NCBI GenBank assembly: GCA_003558335.1
Contig: PWMA01000144.1
Coordinates: 1 to 37,985, forward strand
From: Candidatus Methanofastidiosia archaeon
Lineage (GTDB): Archaea > Methanobacteriota_B > Thermococci > Methanofastidiosales > Methanofastidiosaceae
Direction: 5' to 3'
DNA length: 37,985 nucleotides
Made by a program: the position numbers and the translations under genes. This document shows, in pieces, positions 25,392 through 34,427 of this stretch. Within the stretch, counting starts at the first letter, position 1; each line of letters starts with the position of its first letter. The notes under the pieces are model-generated. The model made no database searches and was not told the DNA's origin. It was given only the letters and a program-made list of their open reading frames with translations.

Positions 25392-25445
25392 ATAAGTTTA
25401 AACTCCTACCTATTTTTATCATTTATCTCCGCTTTTCAACGATAA

Positions 25446-25460
25446 TTTTATATATTTATA
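25446..25460 (+). promoter_or_regulatory. TATA box for the HTH regulator
   Basis: TTTTATATATTTATA has its core about 26 bases before ATG 25477, predicting a leaderless message. Confidence 0.5.
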
Positions 25461-25476
25461 TTCGTTATTTAACTAT

Positions 25477-26184
25477 ATGTTTGAAGATGCAAAGGAGCAG
25501 CTTGCTAAGATGATAGCTGGCGAAGTTGTTCTATCAGATGATCCAGGCCAAACATTAAGAAAATGGCGCGAGATTTTTGGCATATCTCAAACTGACTTAG
25601 CCCATCATTTGTCCATTTCCCCTTCTGTTGTAAGTGATTATGAAGGTGGAAGAAGAAAATCTCCTGGAGCTTCAACAATTAGAAAAGTTGTTGAAAGATT
25701 AATAGACATTGATATTGAGAGGGGGGGAAAGATAATTCACTCGTTTAGTCATCGATTTGCTAAAGATGTAATAAACGATGTGGTATTAGATCTTAAAGAA
25801 TTTTCTGTTCCAATATCTCCAAAAAAATTAATTGATGCTGTTCAAGGAAGTATTTTAGTAAATGAAGAATACTTGAGTAAAGAGATTCATGGATATACTG
25901 TTATTGATAGTATTAATGCTATACTTAATCTAAACTCTGAAGAATTTCTTAAACTCTATGGAGTCTCTTCAGAAAGAGCTTTAGTATTTACGAAAGTATC
26001 TTCTGGAAGATCTCCTATGATTGCAATTAAAGTACAAGGAATAATTCCATCATTAGTTGTGCTACATGGAACAAAAAAAATAGATGAAATTGCAATTCAA
26101 TTAGCCGAATTACAAAAAATACCTTTGGTCTTGTCCCCCATAGAAAATCTTGAAGATTTATTGCTTGGATTAAGATCATTATAA
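25477..26184 (+). CDS. XRE-type HTH transcriptional regulator, archaeal family
   Basis: A 235-residue protein with an N-terminal lambda-repressor-like helix-turn-helix (about 27-75; LRKWREIFGISQTDLAHHLSISPSVVSDYEGGRR). A C-terminal domain of about 130 residues is unrelated to the usual phage repressors and probably senses a ligand. Homologues are widespread in euryarchaea with unassigned targets. It is expressed from its own leaderless promoter, and converges on aRF1 with one base between the stops. Confidence 0.87.
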   Translation: MFEDAKEQLAKMIAGEVVLSDDPGQTLRKWREIFGISQTDLAHHLSISPSVVSDYEGGRRKSPGASTIRKVVERLIDIDIERGGKIIHSFSHRFAKDVINDVVLDLKEFSVPISPKKLIDAVQGSILVNEEYLSKEIHGYTVIDSINAILNLNSEEFLKLYGVSSERALVFTKVSSGRSPMIAIKVQGIIPSLVVLHGTKKIDEIAIQLAELQKIPLVLSPIENLEDLLLGLRSL

Positions 26185-26185
26185 T

Positions 26186-27424
26186 CTACATTTTATACCT
26201 AGCAATTGCAGCGATTCCTCCGAAAGCTTTTAACAGCTGATTACCTTCTTCAGTTTCCGTAGAAATAACTTCCACAGTAGAACTTCCTTCTTCGGCCAAA
26301 TCTGCTAGCTCTTCCAAAAGATCTACCTTTTCATCTATACTTAAACTTAGATTTGAGCAGCTTTCACACTGGATATTTGAAAGTCGTTGCTCTAATTTGA
26401 ATATATCTTCATCTGTGCCGGTTTTTTCTATAATGTTTTCGCATGATCCACACTTTATTTTTACTCTGTTTTTGTTTAATCCTTCTGAAAGTAGCAACGT
26501 ATCCACAGCCCCAGATTCTAAATACCTTCTAACCTCTTTTTCACCATAAACGGCTAGACTATCATCTTTAATCAATTCTTTAAGAAACCCTGTAACAATA
26601 TCTTTTTCCTTTGTTATATCTAAATTTTCCAAGATTTTCGATCCTTTGTCTACAAGTTCATTTAGTCCAAAAAGCTCTGTGTATGATGTGTCAACTGTAC
26701 CCAATATTTTTTTCTTAAGTTCGTGGTGCAAATAATCTCCTTCTTGGAATTCATATTTGGTATAACCGCCACCACCAATTAAGATACCTTCAAGATTTGA
26801 TTCTGCTAAAAAAATTTCATTTGCAGCTTCACCCATAGAATCTTTAAAGTCATCGGCTGCAATTTCTCTTAATCTTGCAAATCTGACTGAAGACTGACCT
26901 CCAGCTCTAAATTTTCCAGGCACTCTTGAAACTTTATGCTTAACCAATTCTACATTTTTCCCTCTAAGTAAACCTATACTTGCCTCTCCTCTTTCAATAA
27001 TTATTAGGCCAAAGACTCTCTTGTCCTCTATCATATCCATTAAAGGATCAAGTATAAATTGCTGATCACATCTATAAATTCTAACTGATATTGGTTCAGG
27101 AGGTTCAATTGCAAAGAGTTCTATTTTAGAATTGCCTTCATCTTCTGAGATGTCTCCTGAAAATATGATAAGGCCATTGGGCGGTGTTGTCTTATATAAT
27201 TTCAAATGTTGCATTACCCTCTCCAAAGCTGAAAGAACATTTTTTCTTGTCCCTTTGGACTTTATGTTTGTTGCAGTACCTTGTTCGTCTTTGATCTGTG
27301 CAACTACTTTTGATATTTCGTATCCTGCAGGGATATATACTGTAACAAGTTCAGTATGGCGACCTCTAATTTTTGAAAGGAACTTCAGTTGTTTTTTGAA
27401 TTCATAGAACTCTTTTTTGTCCAT
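26186..27424 (-). CDS. prf1: Peptide chain release factor aRF1
   Basis: A 412-residue archaeal/eukaryotic class 1 release factor. NIKS at residues 53-56 reads the stop codon, GGQ in RAGGQSSVRF triggers peptide release, and the third domain keeps a zinc-type Cys set (CGSC...CESC). All three stop codons should be recognised. Start ATG 27424 is chosen over an in-frame ATG at 27472. It gives the usual length and N-terminus, and a TATA-like AAAATATTTAAAAG at 27441-27454 lies 25 bases upstream and would be inside the longer frame. Confidence 0.96.
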   Translation of the reverse strand: MDKKEFYEFKKQLKFLSKIRGRHTELVTVYIPAGYEISKVVAQIKDEQGTATNIKSKGTRKNVLSALERVMQHLKLYKTTPPNGLIIFSGDISEDEGNSKIELFAIEPPEPISVRIYRCDQQFILDPLMDMIEDKRVFGLIIIERGEASIGLLRGKNVELVKHKVSRVPGKFRAGGQSSVRFARLREIAADDFKDSMGEAANEIFLAESNLEGILIGGGGYTKYEFQEGDYLHHELKKKILGTVDTSYTELFGLNELVDKGSKILENLDITKEKDIVTGFLKELIKDDSLAVYGEKEVRRYLESGAVDTLLLSEGLNKNRVKIKCGSCENIIEKTGTDEDIFKLEQRLSNIQCESCSNLSLSIDEKVDLLEELADLAEEGSSTVEVISTETEEGNQLLKAFGGIAAIARYKM

Positions 27425-27440
27425 ATCAAAAAAATTATGG

Positions 27441-27454
27441 AAAATATTTAAAAG
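27441..27454. promoter_or_regulatory. Shared bidirectional TATA element between aRF1 and the TPD nuclease
   Basis: AAAATATTTAAAAG contains a near-palindromic TATTTAAA core. On the minus strand it is 25 bases from aRF1 ATG 27424, and on the plus strand about 38 bases from ATG 27488. No other TATA-like sequence exists in the 63-base gap. Confidence 0.45.
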
Positions 27455-27487
27455 TGTTCCTGCCTCTTGCATTAATAAAGTGGTCTA

Positions 27488-28282
27488 ATGAAAAAACAAG
27501 TTTTCATGGAAATCTACAAAGCTTTGAATACAAGAGATGACGTCCCAGAGGTATCTCGTAAGTATGGTGTAGAAGAAGATGTTTTACTTTCAATACTCTC
27601 GCAAAAAACTGTTAGAAACGTCAAAAAAGATTATTATCCTATAATGAATAGAATTCGAGAACTTTCAAGATTGTGGGACAAAGGACTTTCTTTCTATGAT
27701 ATATCTTCTAAACTATCCTTTTCCCCTATTCTAATTGCAACTATGATCCTTAAAGAAAAAGGCCACTCTAAAAAAGATGTGAAAAATTTTCTTCATAATC
27801 CAGAATCGATTCAAGATGAAAGAATTAAAAATGAAATATTAAAAGCTATAGAAGTGGACATAGCATATTCTCCTGAGTCTTCAAAGATACAAAGAGAAAA
27901 TGGTCAAAAAGGAGAAGAAATGTTAAAAAAATATTTAGATGAAAAAGAAATTCAGTTTTTAAGAGAAGAAGATCTAAGAAAGATGGGATCAGGTAAAACT
28001 CCCGACTTTCTATTAAAAAAACCTATTAAGATTAGAGGAAGAAAGGTTTTTTGGTTTGAAAGCAAAGCTAGTTTTTGTGATTATATTGAATTTAGGCAAG
28101 ACTATAATAAACAATTAAAACACTATGTTTCTCTTTTCGGCCCAGGTATAGTAGTTTACTGGAAAGGATTTATTGATGATATTATAACTGACAAAAGAGT
28201 GTTAGTGGTTGATACCACATTCTTTGAAAAAAATTTTACCTCTTTTGAATATATAGAGAAGGCTCATACTGGTATCTCATAG
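27488..28282 (+). CDS. TPD-domain nuclease (CDIN1/C15orf41-like)
   Basis: A 264-residue protein. The N-terminal half (about 1-105) holds two HTH-like segments (VPEVSRKYGVEEDVLLSIL and LSFYDISSKLSFSPILIATM). The C-terminal half (about 130-260) is a PD-(D/E)XK-type nuclease core: GEEML at 142-146, TPD at 171-173 in GKTPDFLL, and ESK at 191-193. This order matches the TPD family that includes human CDIN1, the protein mutated in congenital dyserythropoietic anaemia type I, and archaeal homologues suspected of Holliday-junction or other DNA or RNA processing. Its target is not known. It is divergent from aRF1 and overlaps the SppA 3' end by 47 bases. Confidence 0.85.
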   Translation: MKKQVFMEIYKALNTRDDVPEVSRKYGVEEDVLLSILSQKTVRNVKKDYYPIMNRIRELSRLWDKGLSFYDISSKLSFSPILIATMILKEKGHSKKDVKNFLHNPESIQDERIKNEILKAIEVDIAYSPESSKIQRENGQKGEEMLKKYLDEKEIQFLREEDLRKMGSGKTPDFLLKKPIKIRGRKVFWFESKASFCDYIEFRQDYNKQLKHYVSLFGPGIVVYWKGFIDDIITDKRVLVVDTTFFEKNFTSFEYIEKAHTGIS

Positions 28283-29234
28283 ACTCAAAATTCATATTTG
28301 AGACTCTCCCTGATTCATCTATCTGTATGAATAATATCTCTGGACTTTTTAGCCCTACAGTTGTTTTTAGTTCTTCTATAGCTGTGTCAAGATCTCCCAC
28401 TCTATCAGCAAATCCGTATGTAACTGCTTGTTGGCCTCTCCAAGTATTTCCATCAGAGTACTCTAAAACTTCTTCAATTGTAAGATCTCTTCCTCTTGAA
28501 ACGACATAGATAAATCTATTAAAACTTTCGTTAATATTATTTCTAATATTCTCTCTATCTTCATCAGTTAGAGGTCTCCAGGGAGCTCCAAGATCTTTTT
28601 CTTCTCCTGTTTTTATTACCTCTATTTTAATACCGTGCTTTTTGAAGTACTCTGTTAAGTCTTCATGAACGTATATTACACCTATGCCTCCTAAAACAGC
28701 ATCAGGTTTTGCAACTATTTTATCACAGGCAACAGTTAGATAATACCCTCCAGAAGCAGCTATACCTCCTACATATGCCACAACAGGTTTTCTCGTTCTA
28801 AGTCGATAAATTTCATCGTAAATTTGAGTAACTGTAGTAACTCCTCCGCCGGGACTGTCGATCCATAAAATAACGCCTCCGATATCCTTATCATCGGCAA
28901 GTTTTCTTAACTGAACAGTAATAGGCAATACATTATTTTGATTTAATACTCCAAATAATCTGACTACAGCTATATTACCATCAACTGGTATATTTTGATC
29001 TCTTATCCTCTCAATCTCTTCTGTTAATCTTTGTATTTCTTCATTTTCCAGGTGCTCTTGAGACTCATAAGCAGAAAGTTTCGATTGTAAAATATCAGCT
29101 TCGCCGCTACTTATAACTTCTCCCTGTCTTGGTAAAAAATCAATTCCGTTTGAATTAAAGATGCAACCTATTGTACCAGTTGCGATAACAAAAATAGTAA
29201 ATATTAAAAATAAAAATTTTTTATTTGATTTCAT
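28236..29234 (-). CDS. sppA: Signal peptide peptidase SppA (short, lipoprotein-like)
   Basis: A 332-residue S49 protease. The N-terminus has a hydrophobic segment ending in TIGC, a possible lipobox (C24). A short coiled region (about 45-80) precedes the catalytic domain. S161 in GGIAASGGYYL is the nucleophile and K213 in TGEEKDLGAPWR is the general base. It degrades signal peptides and membrane-protein fragments. AAGGTGAA precedes the ATG. It is 24 bases behind the FKBP gene, so the two form a unit for envelope protein folding and turnover. Confidence 0.93.
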   Translation of the reverse strand: MKSNKKFLFLIFTIFVIATGTIGCIFNSNGIDFLPRQGEVISSGEADILQSKLSAYESQEHLENEEIQRLTEEIERIRDQNIPVDGNIAVVRLFGVLNQNNVLPITVQLRKLADDKDIGGVILWIDSPGGGVTTVTQIYDEIYRLRTRKPVVAYVGGIAASGGYYLTVACDKIVAKPDAVLGGIGVIYVHEDLTEYFKKHGIKIEVIKTGEEKDLGAPWRPLTDEDRENIRNNINESFNRFIYVVSRGRDLTIEEVLEYSDGNTWRGQQAVTYGFADRVGDLDTAIEELKTTVGLKSPEILFIQIDESGRVSNMNFESMRYQYEPSLYIQKR

Positions 29235-29258
29235 TTTAGATCTTCACCTTAAGATTCT

Positions 29259-30482
29259 TCACTCTTTTTCCTTTGAGGGCTTTTTCTTTGCTCTAGATTT
29301 TTTTGGCTTTGATTCTTTTTTGTCATCTAGATCTTTTTCAACTTCTTCGACGGTTGTTGTAAGTTCTGTTAATTCACCATTCATTTTTTCCTTTTTCTGT
29401 TTAGGTTTTGACTTCTTCTTTGGTTTTTCTTCTTTAGAGTAGAATTGTGTCATGAATATGTATGCGCCTGCAAGCACCAGTATAATAAGACTGCCAAATA
29501 TGAAAAGTCGGTAACTTTCAAAAAATCCAGCCTCTGAGCCCTTGTCAATAAGTACAGTTGTCACTTTAAAGTATAGTGTTTCACCTGCGAGAGGGTGGTT
29601 GAAGTCTATAACAACATAATCGTTTGTTACTTCCGTGACTCTTCCTCTTTGATTTTCTAGTGTTACGACGTCTCCCACTTCAGAGTCTAATTTAAGTATG
29701 TAGTTTTCTCCTGATTCGATTACGTTTACAACACCGTAAATTGTTTCTATTTGGCTTTTTGGAATTGCTTCAACCTTCATTGTGGTATCTGTCATTTCAA
29801 GTATTCTTAGATCTCCGATTTCAGTCGGTAAAACATCTCCTACCTCTACATCATAACGCAAAAGTATGCTGTTTTCTGTAATTTCTGTTACTGTGAATGC
29901 AACACTATTATTATTTATAGATTTGCCAACTTCTGGCTTGTGTTCTATAATAACATTATCTCCAGTAACTTCAATAACTTCTCCTGGCCAGTCTGCTAAA
30001 TCTATAGTCATGCCTACCGCAGGCTGTTGCCCATATCTAGAAACAAACGAACTAATTGTTGCCTGAAAGACTCTTGGAATTTCTTCAAACCTTGGGATCT
30101 CTTCTATTTTAGGTATTTCATCTAGAATCCTTGGCAAAGTAAATATTAACTCAGGATCTTCTGGCCCGTAGGCTTGCTCAGGAGGTATTGAAATTGTTTT
30201 TGTTTCTCCTTCCTTCATACCTAATAATCCAGTTTCAAATCCAGGAATAGTTGATCCATCTCCTATAACCACTTGTAAGGGTTCATAAATTCTATCTTCT
30301 TCATAGATTCCTTCTTTTTGTGCTTCTTCTAAAATTGAAGTATCAAAAACTGTTCCATCTTCAAGAGTTCCAATATAATCCACTCTTACAATATCTCCTC
30401 TCTCAACCGTCTTTTCCGTAGCACATCCTAAAGAAAGGAGTAACAACGTAATTATGCTAAATGTAAAAATATACCTTTTCAT
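29259..30482 (-). CDS. Membrane-anchored FKBP-type prolyl isomerase with cytoplasmic Lys/Glu-rich tail
   Basis: A protein of 407 residues. A signal with lipobox-like LSLGC (C20) is followed by an FKBP domain (VRVDYIGTLEDGTVFDTS; IPGFETGLLGMKEGE). Beta-rich repeats come next, with a flap-like domain ending DFNHPLAGETLYFKV. A membrane helix lies at about 328-346. The last 60 residues are a highly charged tail of Lys, Glu and Ser. It may be fixed to the membrane at both ends. It should speed proline isomerisation and chaperone exported proteins. Start ATG 30482 is preferred to ATG 30500, because the TATA box at 30512-30521 puts the transcript start near 30490. Confidence 0.9.
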   Translation of the reverse strand: MKRYIFTFSIITLLLLSLGCATEKTVERGDIVRVDYIGTLEDGTVFDTSILEEAQKEGIYEEDRIYEPLQVVIGDGSTIPGFETGLLGMKEGETKTISIPPEQAYGPEDPELIFTLPRILDEIPKIEEIPRFEEIPRVFQATISSFVSRYGQQPAVGMTIDLADWPGEVIEVTGDNVIIEHKPEVGKSINNNSVAFTVTEITENSILLRYDVEVGDVLPTEIGDLRILEMTDTTMKVEAIPKSQIETIYGVVNVIESGENYILKLDSEVGDVVTLENQRGRVTEVTNDYVVIDFNHPLAGETLYFKVTTVLIDKGSEAGFFESYRLFIFGSLIILVLAGAYIFMTQFYSKEEKPKKKSKPKQKKEKMNGELTELTTTVEEVEKDLDDKKESKPKKSRAKKKPSKEKE

Positions 30483-30511
30483 TTTCCCACGTATACTCAT
30501 GCCAATACAAT

Positions 30512-30521
30512 CATTTATAAG
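30512..30521. promoter_or_regulatory. Shared TATA element between the FKBP and S-adenosylhomocysteinase genes
   Basis: CATTTATAAG reads as a TATA box on both strands. Leftward it predicts a start near 30490, just before FKBP ATG 30482. Rightward it predicts one near 30543, just before the AGGTGA ribosome site of the gene at 30554. The start codons are 71 bases apart. Confidence 0.4.
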
Positions 30522-30553
30522 TCTTTTTCTCTGTAAAATCTTAGGTGAATTAA

Positions 30554-31810
30554 GTGTTATACGATGTTAAGGACATATCTCTCTATGAAAAGGGAAAATT
30601 AAGAATCGAGTGGGCTAGAAGAGAGATGCCAGTATTAGAAATTATCAAAAATGAATTTAAAAAAAATAACACTCTAAAGGGTTGTAAAATCGGATGTTGC
30701 CTACATGTTACTACAGAAACTGCTAACCTTATGATTGCCTTAAAAGAAGGTGGGGCGGAAGTATTCCTATGTGCTTCAAACCCTTTAAGTACTCAAGATG
30801 ATGTTGCTGCATCGCTAGTAAAAAATTACGGTATTTCTGTTTTTGCCATTAGAGGAGAGGATAGGGATACATATTACGATCATCTCAATAGAGTTTTAGA
30901 TGCAAAAGTAAACATAACGATGGACGACGGAGGAGATCTAGTTTCAACTATAATGAAGGAAAGAAACGACGTATTGGATGAAATAATAGGTGGAACTGAA
31001 GAGACTACCACAGGAGTTATTAGATTCAAAAGCATGGAAAAGGAAGGGGTATTGAAGTACCCAATTATAGCTGTTAATGATGCCATGACAAAACATTTGT
31101 TTGATAACAGATATGGAACAGGACAGAGTACAATTGACGGAATTATACGAGCTACGAATATCCTGCTATCTGGGAAAAACTTTGTAGTATCAGGTTATGG
31201 TTGGTGTGGAAAAGGAATTGCGATGAGGGCAAAAGGAATGGGTGCAAAGGTAATCATAACTGAAACAGACGCTATAAAGGCCATAGAAGCGACTATGGAT
31301 GGATTTCCAGTAATGAAAATGGAAGATGCTTCTAAAATTGGCGATATTTTTGTTACAGTTACGGGAAATATTCATGTAATAAGACAAGAGCATTTTAACA
31401 ATATGAAGGATGGTGCAATAATAGCAAACTCTGGCCATTTCAATGTCGAAATAGACACTAATTATTTAGAAAAGCATTCACTTTCTAAAAGAGTAATTAG
31501 AGAGTCTGTTGAGGAATATGAATTCAAGGAAGGTAAGAAACTATATTTACTTGGCGAAGGTAGGTTAATAAATCTTGCAGCAGCAGAGGGCCATCCTGCT
31601 TCAGTTATGGATATGAGTTTTGCAAATCAGGCTTTGGCAGCCGAATATCTTTTTAAAGAAGGGAAGAATCTTGAAAATAAAGTTTATTCTGTGCCTGAAA
31701 TTATAGACAAAAGAATAGCTTCTCTAAAACTAAAATCAATGGGGATTTCAATAGATAATTTAACAAAAGAGCAAGAAGACTACCTTTCTTCTTGGAAAAT
31801 AGGAACTTAA
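30554..31810 (+). CDS. ahcY: S-adenosylhomocysteinase
   Basis: A 418-residue NAD-dependent enzyme that splits S-adenosylhomocysteine into adenosine and homocysteine (or handles its deaminated form, as in some methanogens). CCLHVTTETANL, CASNPLSTQDDVAA, the NAD site GYGWCGKGIAMRAKGMGA, and NSGHFNVEID match the family. The length is right for the archaeal type without the eukaryotic insertion. The start is GTG 30554 with AGGTGA upstream. It recycles the product of methyltransferases. Confidence 0.96.
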   Translation: MLYDVKDISLYEKGKLRIEWARREMPVLEIIKNEFKKNNTLKGCKIGCCLHVTTETANLMIALKEGGAEVFLCASNPLSTQDDVAASLVKNYGISVFAIRGEDRDTYYDHLNRVLDAKVNITMDDGGDLVSTIMKERNDVLDEIIGGTEETTTGVIRFKSMEKEGVLKYPIIAVNDAMTKHLFDNRYGTGQSTIDGIIRATNILLSGKNFVVSGYGWCGKGIAMRAKGMGAKVIITETDAIKAIEATMDGFPVMKMEDASKIGDIFVTVTGNIHVIRQEHFNNMKDGAIIANSGHFNVEIDTNYLEKHSLSKRVIRESVEEYEFKEGKKLYLLGEGRLINLAAAEGHPASVMDMSFANQALAAEYLFKEGKNLENKVYSVPEIIDKRIASLKLKSMGISIDNLTKEQEDYLSSWKIGT

Positions 31811-31880
31811 GTCTAATGATACTCTCTTAGAGGAAATAATAAATACTCATTTGTTTACTTTATTTTAGGGAGATTACTAA

Positions 31881-33398
31881 ATGTTATTGGATATTAAATT
31901 ACTGGATATTGAGGCCACAGATTACCCTCTTGTTTTAATGCATAAGGAAGATGCCAAGTTTATTGGTGTTAGAAGACTTGATAGGGTAAATGTTAGAGTA
32001 CAAACTGAAAATTTCGTAGCCGTTGTCGACTTAACAGAAAAAATTGTTTCTAAAGGCCAAATTGGAGTTTATGATTACATATGTAAAAAATTAGATTTAT
32101 CTTGTACTGTTCAGGCTGAAGTTACCCCTGCTGCCCCTCCAGAATCTGTCCTTTATATAAGAAAAAAATTAGATGGGAATACTTTAGCTAAAGACGAAAT
32201 ATATAGTATAATAAAAGACACAGTGGATAATAGATTAAGTGATGTTGAGTTATCTGCTTTCATATCTGCAATATATACAAGAGGGCTTACCATTGAAGAG
32301 GTACTCAATCTTATCAACAGCATGGTTAACACAGGCCAAATTCTTGATATAAAGAAAAAACCAGTTTTTGATAAACATTGTATAGGGGGGGTCCCAGGAA
32401 ATAGAACTACTATGGTTGTAGTTCCTATTTTAGGAGCTGCAGGCTTAACTATCCCCAAAACTTCTTCTAGAGCAATTTCTAGCGCATCCGGAACTACAGA
32501 TACGATGGAAGTATTATCTGAAGTTAGTTTTCATAAAGATGAAATTGAAAGAATAGTTAATAAAATAGGATGTTGTATAGTATGGGGCGGGGGTGTTGAT
32601 TTAGCTATAGCTGATGATAAGTTGATAAAAGTTAGAAACCCTTTGAAATTAGATCCCCAGTCTTTACTTTTAGCTAGTATACTTGCAAAGAAAAAAGCCG
32701 TAGGCTCTGATAAAGTAGTTATAGATATACCAGTAAGTAAAAATGCTAAAATTAAAGACAATAACTTGGCAAAGAAACTCGCAAGAGATTTCATAGAACT
32801 AGGTGAAAAACTTGAAATGGAGATAAAATGTATTATTACCTATGGCGGCAAACCTGTAGGTCGAGGTATTGGGCCTGGACTTGAAGCAATTGATGTTCTA
32901 AATGTTTTAGAGGGCAAGGGTCCTTATGATTTAAGGCAAAGGTCATCTGAAATAGCGGGGCTATTGTTTGAAATGGGAGGCAAGGCACCTAGAGGTATGG
33001 GAAGAGAGATTGCAGAACAGATGATTGATAAAGGAAAAGCAATATCTAAATTTAGACAGATTATCGAGGAGCAAGGAGGAGATTCTAAGATTAAACCTGA
33101 AGATATCCCGATTGGTTCTTACAATCATACTATAAAATCAGAAGTCGAAGGAAGAATAGATTTTATGGATACCGTTATGATAAATAGAATTGCACGAGTA
33201 TGCGGAGCTCCAGATGATAAAGGCGCAGGCCTCTATTTCCATGTTGAAAAAGGTGAAAAAGTATCAAAAGGTCAAAAGCTATTTACCCTTTATGCCGATA
33301 AAGAGAGAAAAATAGATAATGCCCTTAAAGTTCTAGATGGAAGCCCAATAAGGGTTGAAAAAGTAATATTTGATATAGTGGAAGGAGTTTCAGTCTAA
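31881..33398 (+). CDS. deoA: AMP phosphorylase
   Basis: A 505-residue archaeal member of the thymidine phosphorylase family. An N-terminal domain of about 85 residues is specific to the AMP-using type. KHCIGGVPGNRTTMVVVPI and KTSSRAISSASGTTDTMEVL are the phosphate- and substrate-binding segments. It releases adenine from AMP to give ribose 1,5-bisphosphate, the first step in the route through R15P isomerase and type III RuBisCO. Neither of those enzymes is in this window. GGGAGAT precedes the ATG. Confidence 0.95.
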   Translation: MLLDIKLLDIEATDYPLVLMHKEDAKFIGVRRLDRVNVRVQTENFVAVVDLTEKIVSKGQIGVYDYICKKLDLSCTVQAEVTPAAPPESVLYIRKKLDGNTLAKDEIYSIIKDTVDNRLSDVELSAFISAIYTRGLTIEEVLNLINSMVNTGQILDIKKKPVFDKHCIGGVPGNRTTMVVVPILGAAGLTIPKTSSRAISSASGTTDTMEVLSEVSFHKDEIERIVNKIGCCIVWGGGVDLAIADDKLIKVRNPLKLDPQSLLLASILAKKKAVGSDKVVIDIPVSKNAKIKDNNLAKKLARDFIELGEKLEMEIKCIITYGGKPVGRGIGPGLEAIDVLNVLEGKGPYDLRQRSSEIAGLLFEMGGKAPRGMGREIAEQMIDKGKAISKFRQIIEEQGGDSKIKPEDIPIGSYNHTIKSEVEGRIDFMDTVMINRIARVCGAPDDKGAGLYFHVEKGEKVSKGQKLFTLYADKERKIDNALKVLDGSPIRVEKVIFDIVEGVSV

Positions 33399-33487
33399 TT
33401 TCAATAGTATTATCAGAAAACTTAAATCCCGAAAAACTAAAAAAATAATAACTGATTTTAACATTTAAACTCATAAGGTGAATCATA

Positions 33488-34417
33488 ATGGATGAGATAA
33501 TTGTAATTGGCCATAAAAATCCTGATACAGATTCTGTTGTTGCTGCAAAAATGTATTCTATACTGATGGAAAAAAAAGGAAAAAAGAGTTTTCCTCGCAT
33601 AGCAGGCGATGTGAATCAAGAAACAAAATTTATTTTTTCACACTTTAAAGAAGAGATCCCCAAAAAAGTAACAAAGAAAGAAATAGATGAAAGAAAATTT
33701 TTCCTTGTAGATCATAATGATATTGAACAAAGCGTTGCCAAGAAAGAAAGCATCTGTGGCGTTTTAGATCATCATCAGTTATCTGGGTTTAAAACTGACA
33801 CTCCTTTGTATTTTCGAATAGAGCCAATTGGAAGCACTTCAACACTTGTCTATAAAATAATGAAAGAAGGCAATAAGACAGTAAATGAAAAAGAGGCTGG
33901 CCTAATTCTTTCTGGAATAATCTCCGATACCTTAAATCTTAGTTCTCCAACAACAACTGAAGAGGACATCGATTCCTATAATGAACTATCAGAAATTTCA
34001 GGAATAGATCCAAACAAATTTGCAAAGAAAATGTTTGATGCCAAATCCGATTTTTCTGGAAAAAGTATTAAAGATATAATCTATGCAGATTTGAAAACAT
34101 TCGAATTTGGAGGCCATAAAATAGGAATTGGAGTTTCTGAAACAACCTCAACTTCTTACTTTGAAAAAAATATAGAAGAATTAGTAACTTCACTGAATGA
34201 AGTAAAAAACAATGAAAAATATGAAGCCTTTTTCTTTGGAGCTGTAGATATTATGAATAAAAACACCTTACTTTTTCCTGCAGGCGAAGATGAAAAAAAT
34301 GTGATAGAAAAAGTTTTTCAGGGAGAAAAGAGAAATGCTTACTTCTTTTTAAAAGGTGTTTCTTCTAGGAAAAAACAAATATCTCCCCTCTTATCGAAAT
34401 ACTATGAAAAGAAATAA
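33488..34417 (+). CDS. ppaC: Manganese-dependent inorganic pyrophosphatase
   Basis: A 309-residue DHH-family hydrolase. GHKNPDTDSVV (residues 8-18), VDHND (about 74-78) and LDHHQLSG (about 95-102) hold the metal ligands, and the C-terminal SSRKKQ loop holds pyrophosphate. It removes pyrophosphate from biosynthesis in the cytoplasm. AAGGTGAA precedes the ATG. There is no CBS insertion, so it is the non-regulated form. Confidence 0.95.
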   Translation: MDEIIVIGHKNPDTDSVVAAKMYSILMEKKGKKSFPRIAGDVNQETKFIFSHFKEEIPKKVTKKEIDERKFFLVDHNDIEQSVAKKESICGVLDHHQLSGFKTDTPLYFRIEPIGSTSTLVYKIMKEGNKTVNEKEAGLILSGIISDTLNLSSPTTTEEDIDSYNELSEISGIDPNKFAKKMFDAKSDFSGKSIKDIIYADLKTFEFGGHKIGIGVSETTSTSYFEKNIEELVTSLNEVKNNEKYEAFFFGAVDIMNKNTLLFPAGEDEKNVIEKVFQGEKRNAYFFLKGVSSRKKQISPLLSKYYEKK

Positions 34418-34427
34418 CTTATATAGT

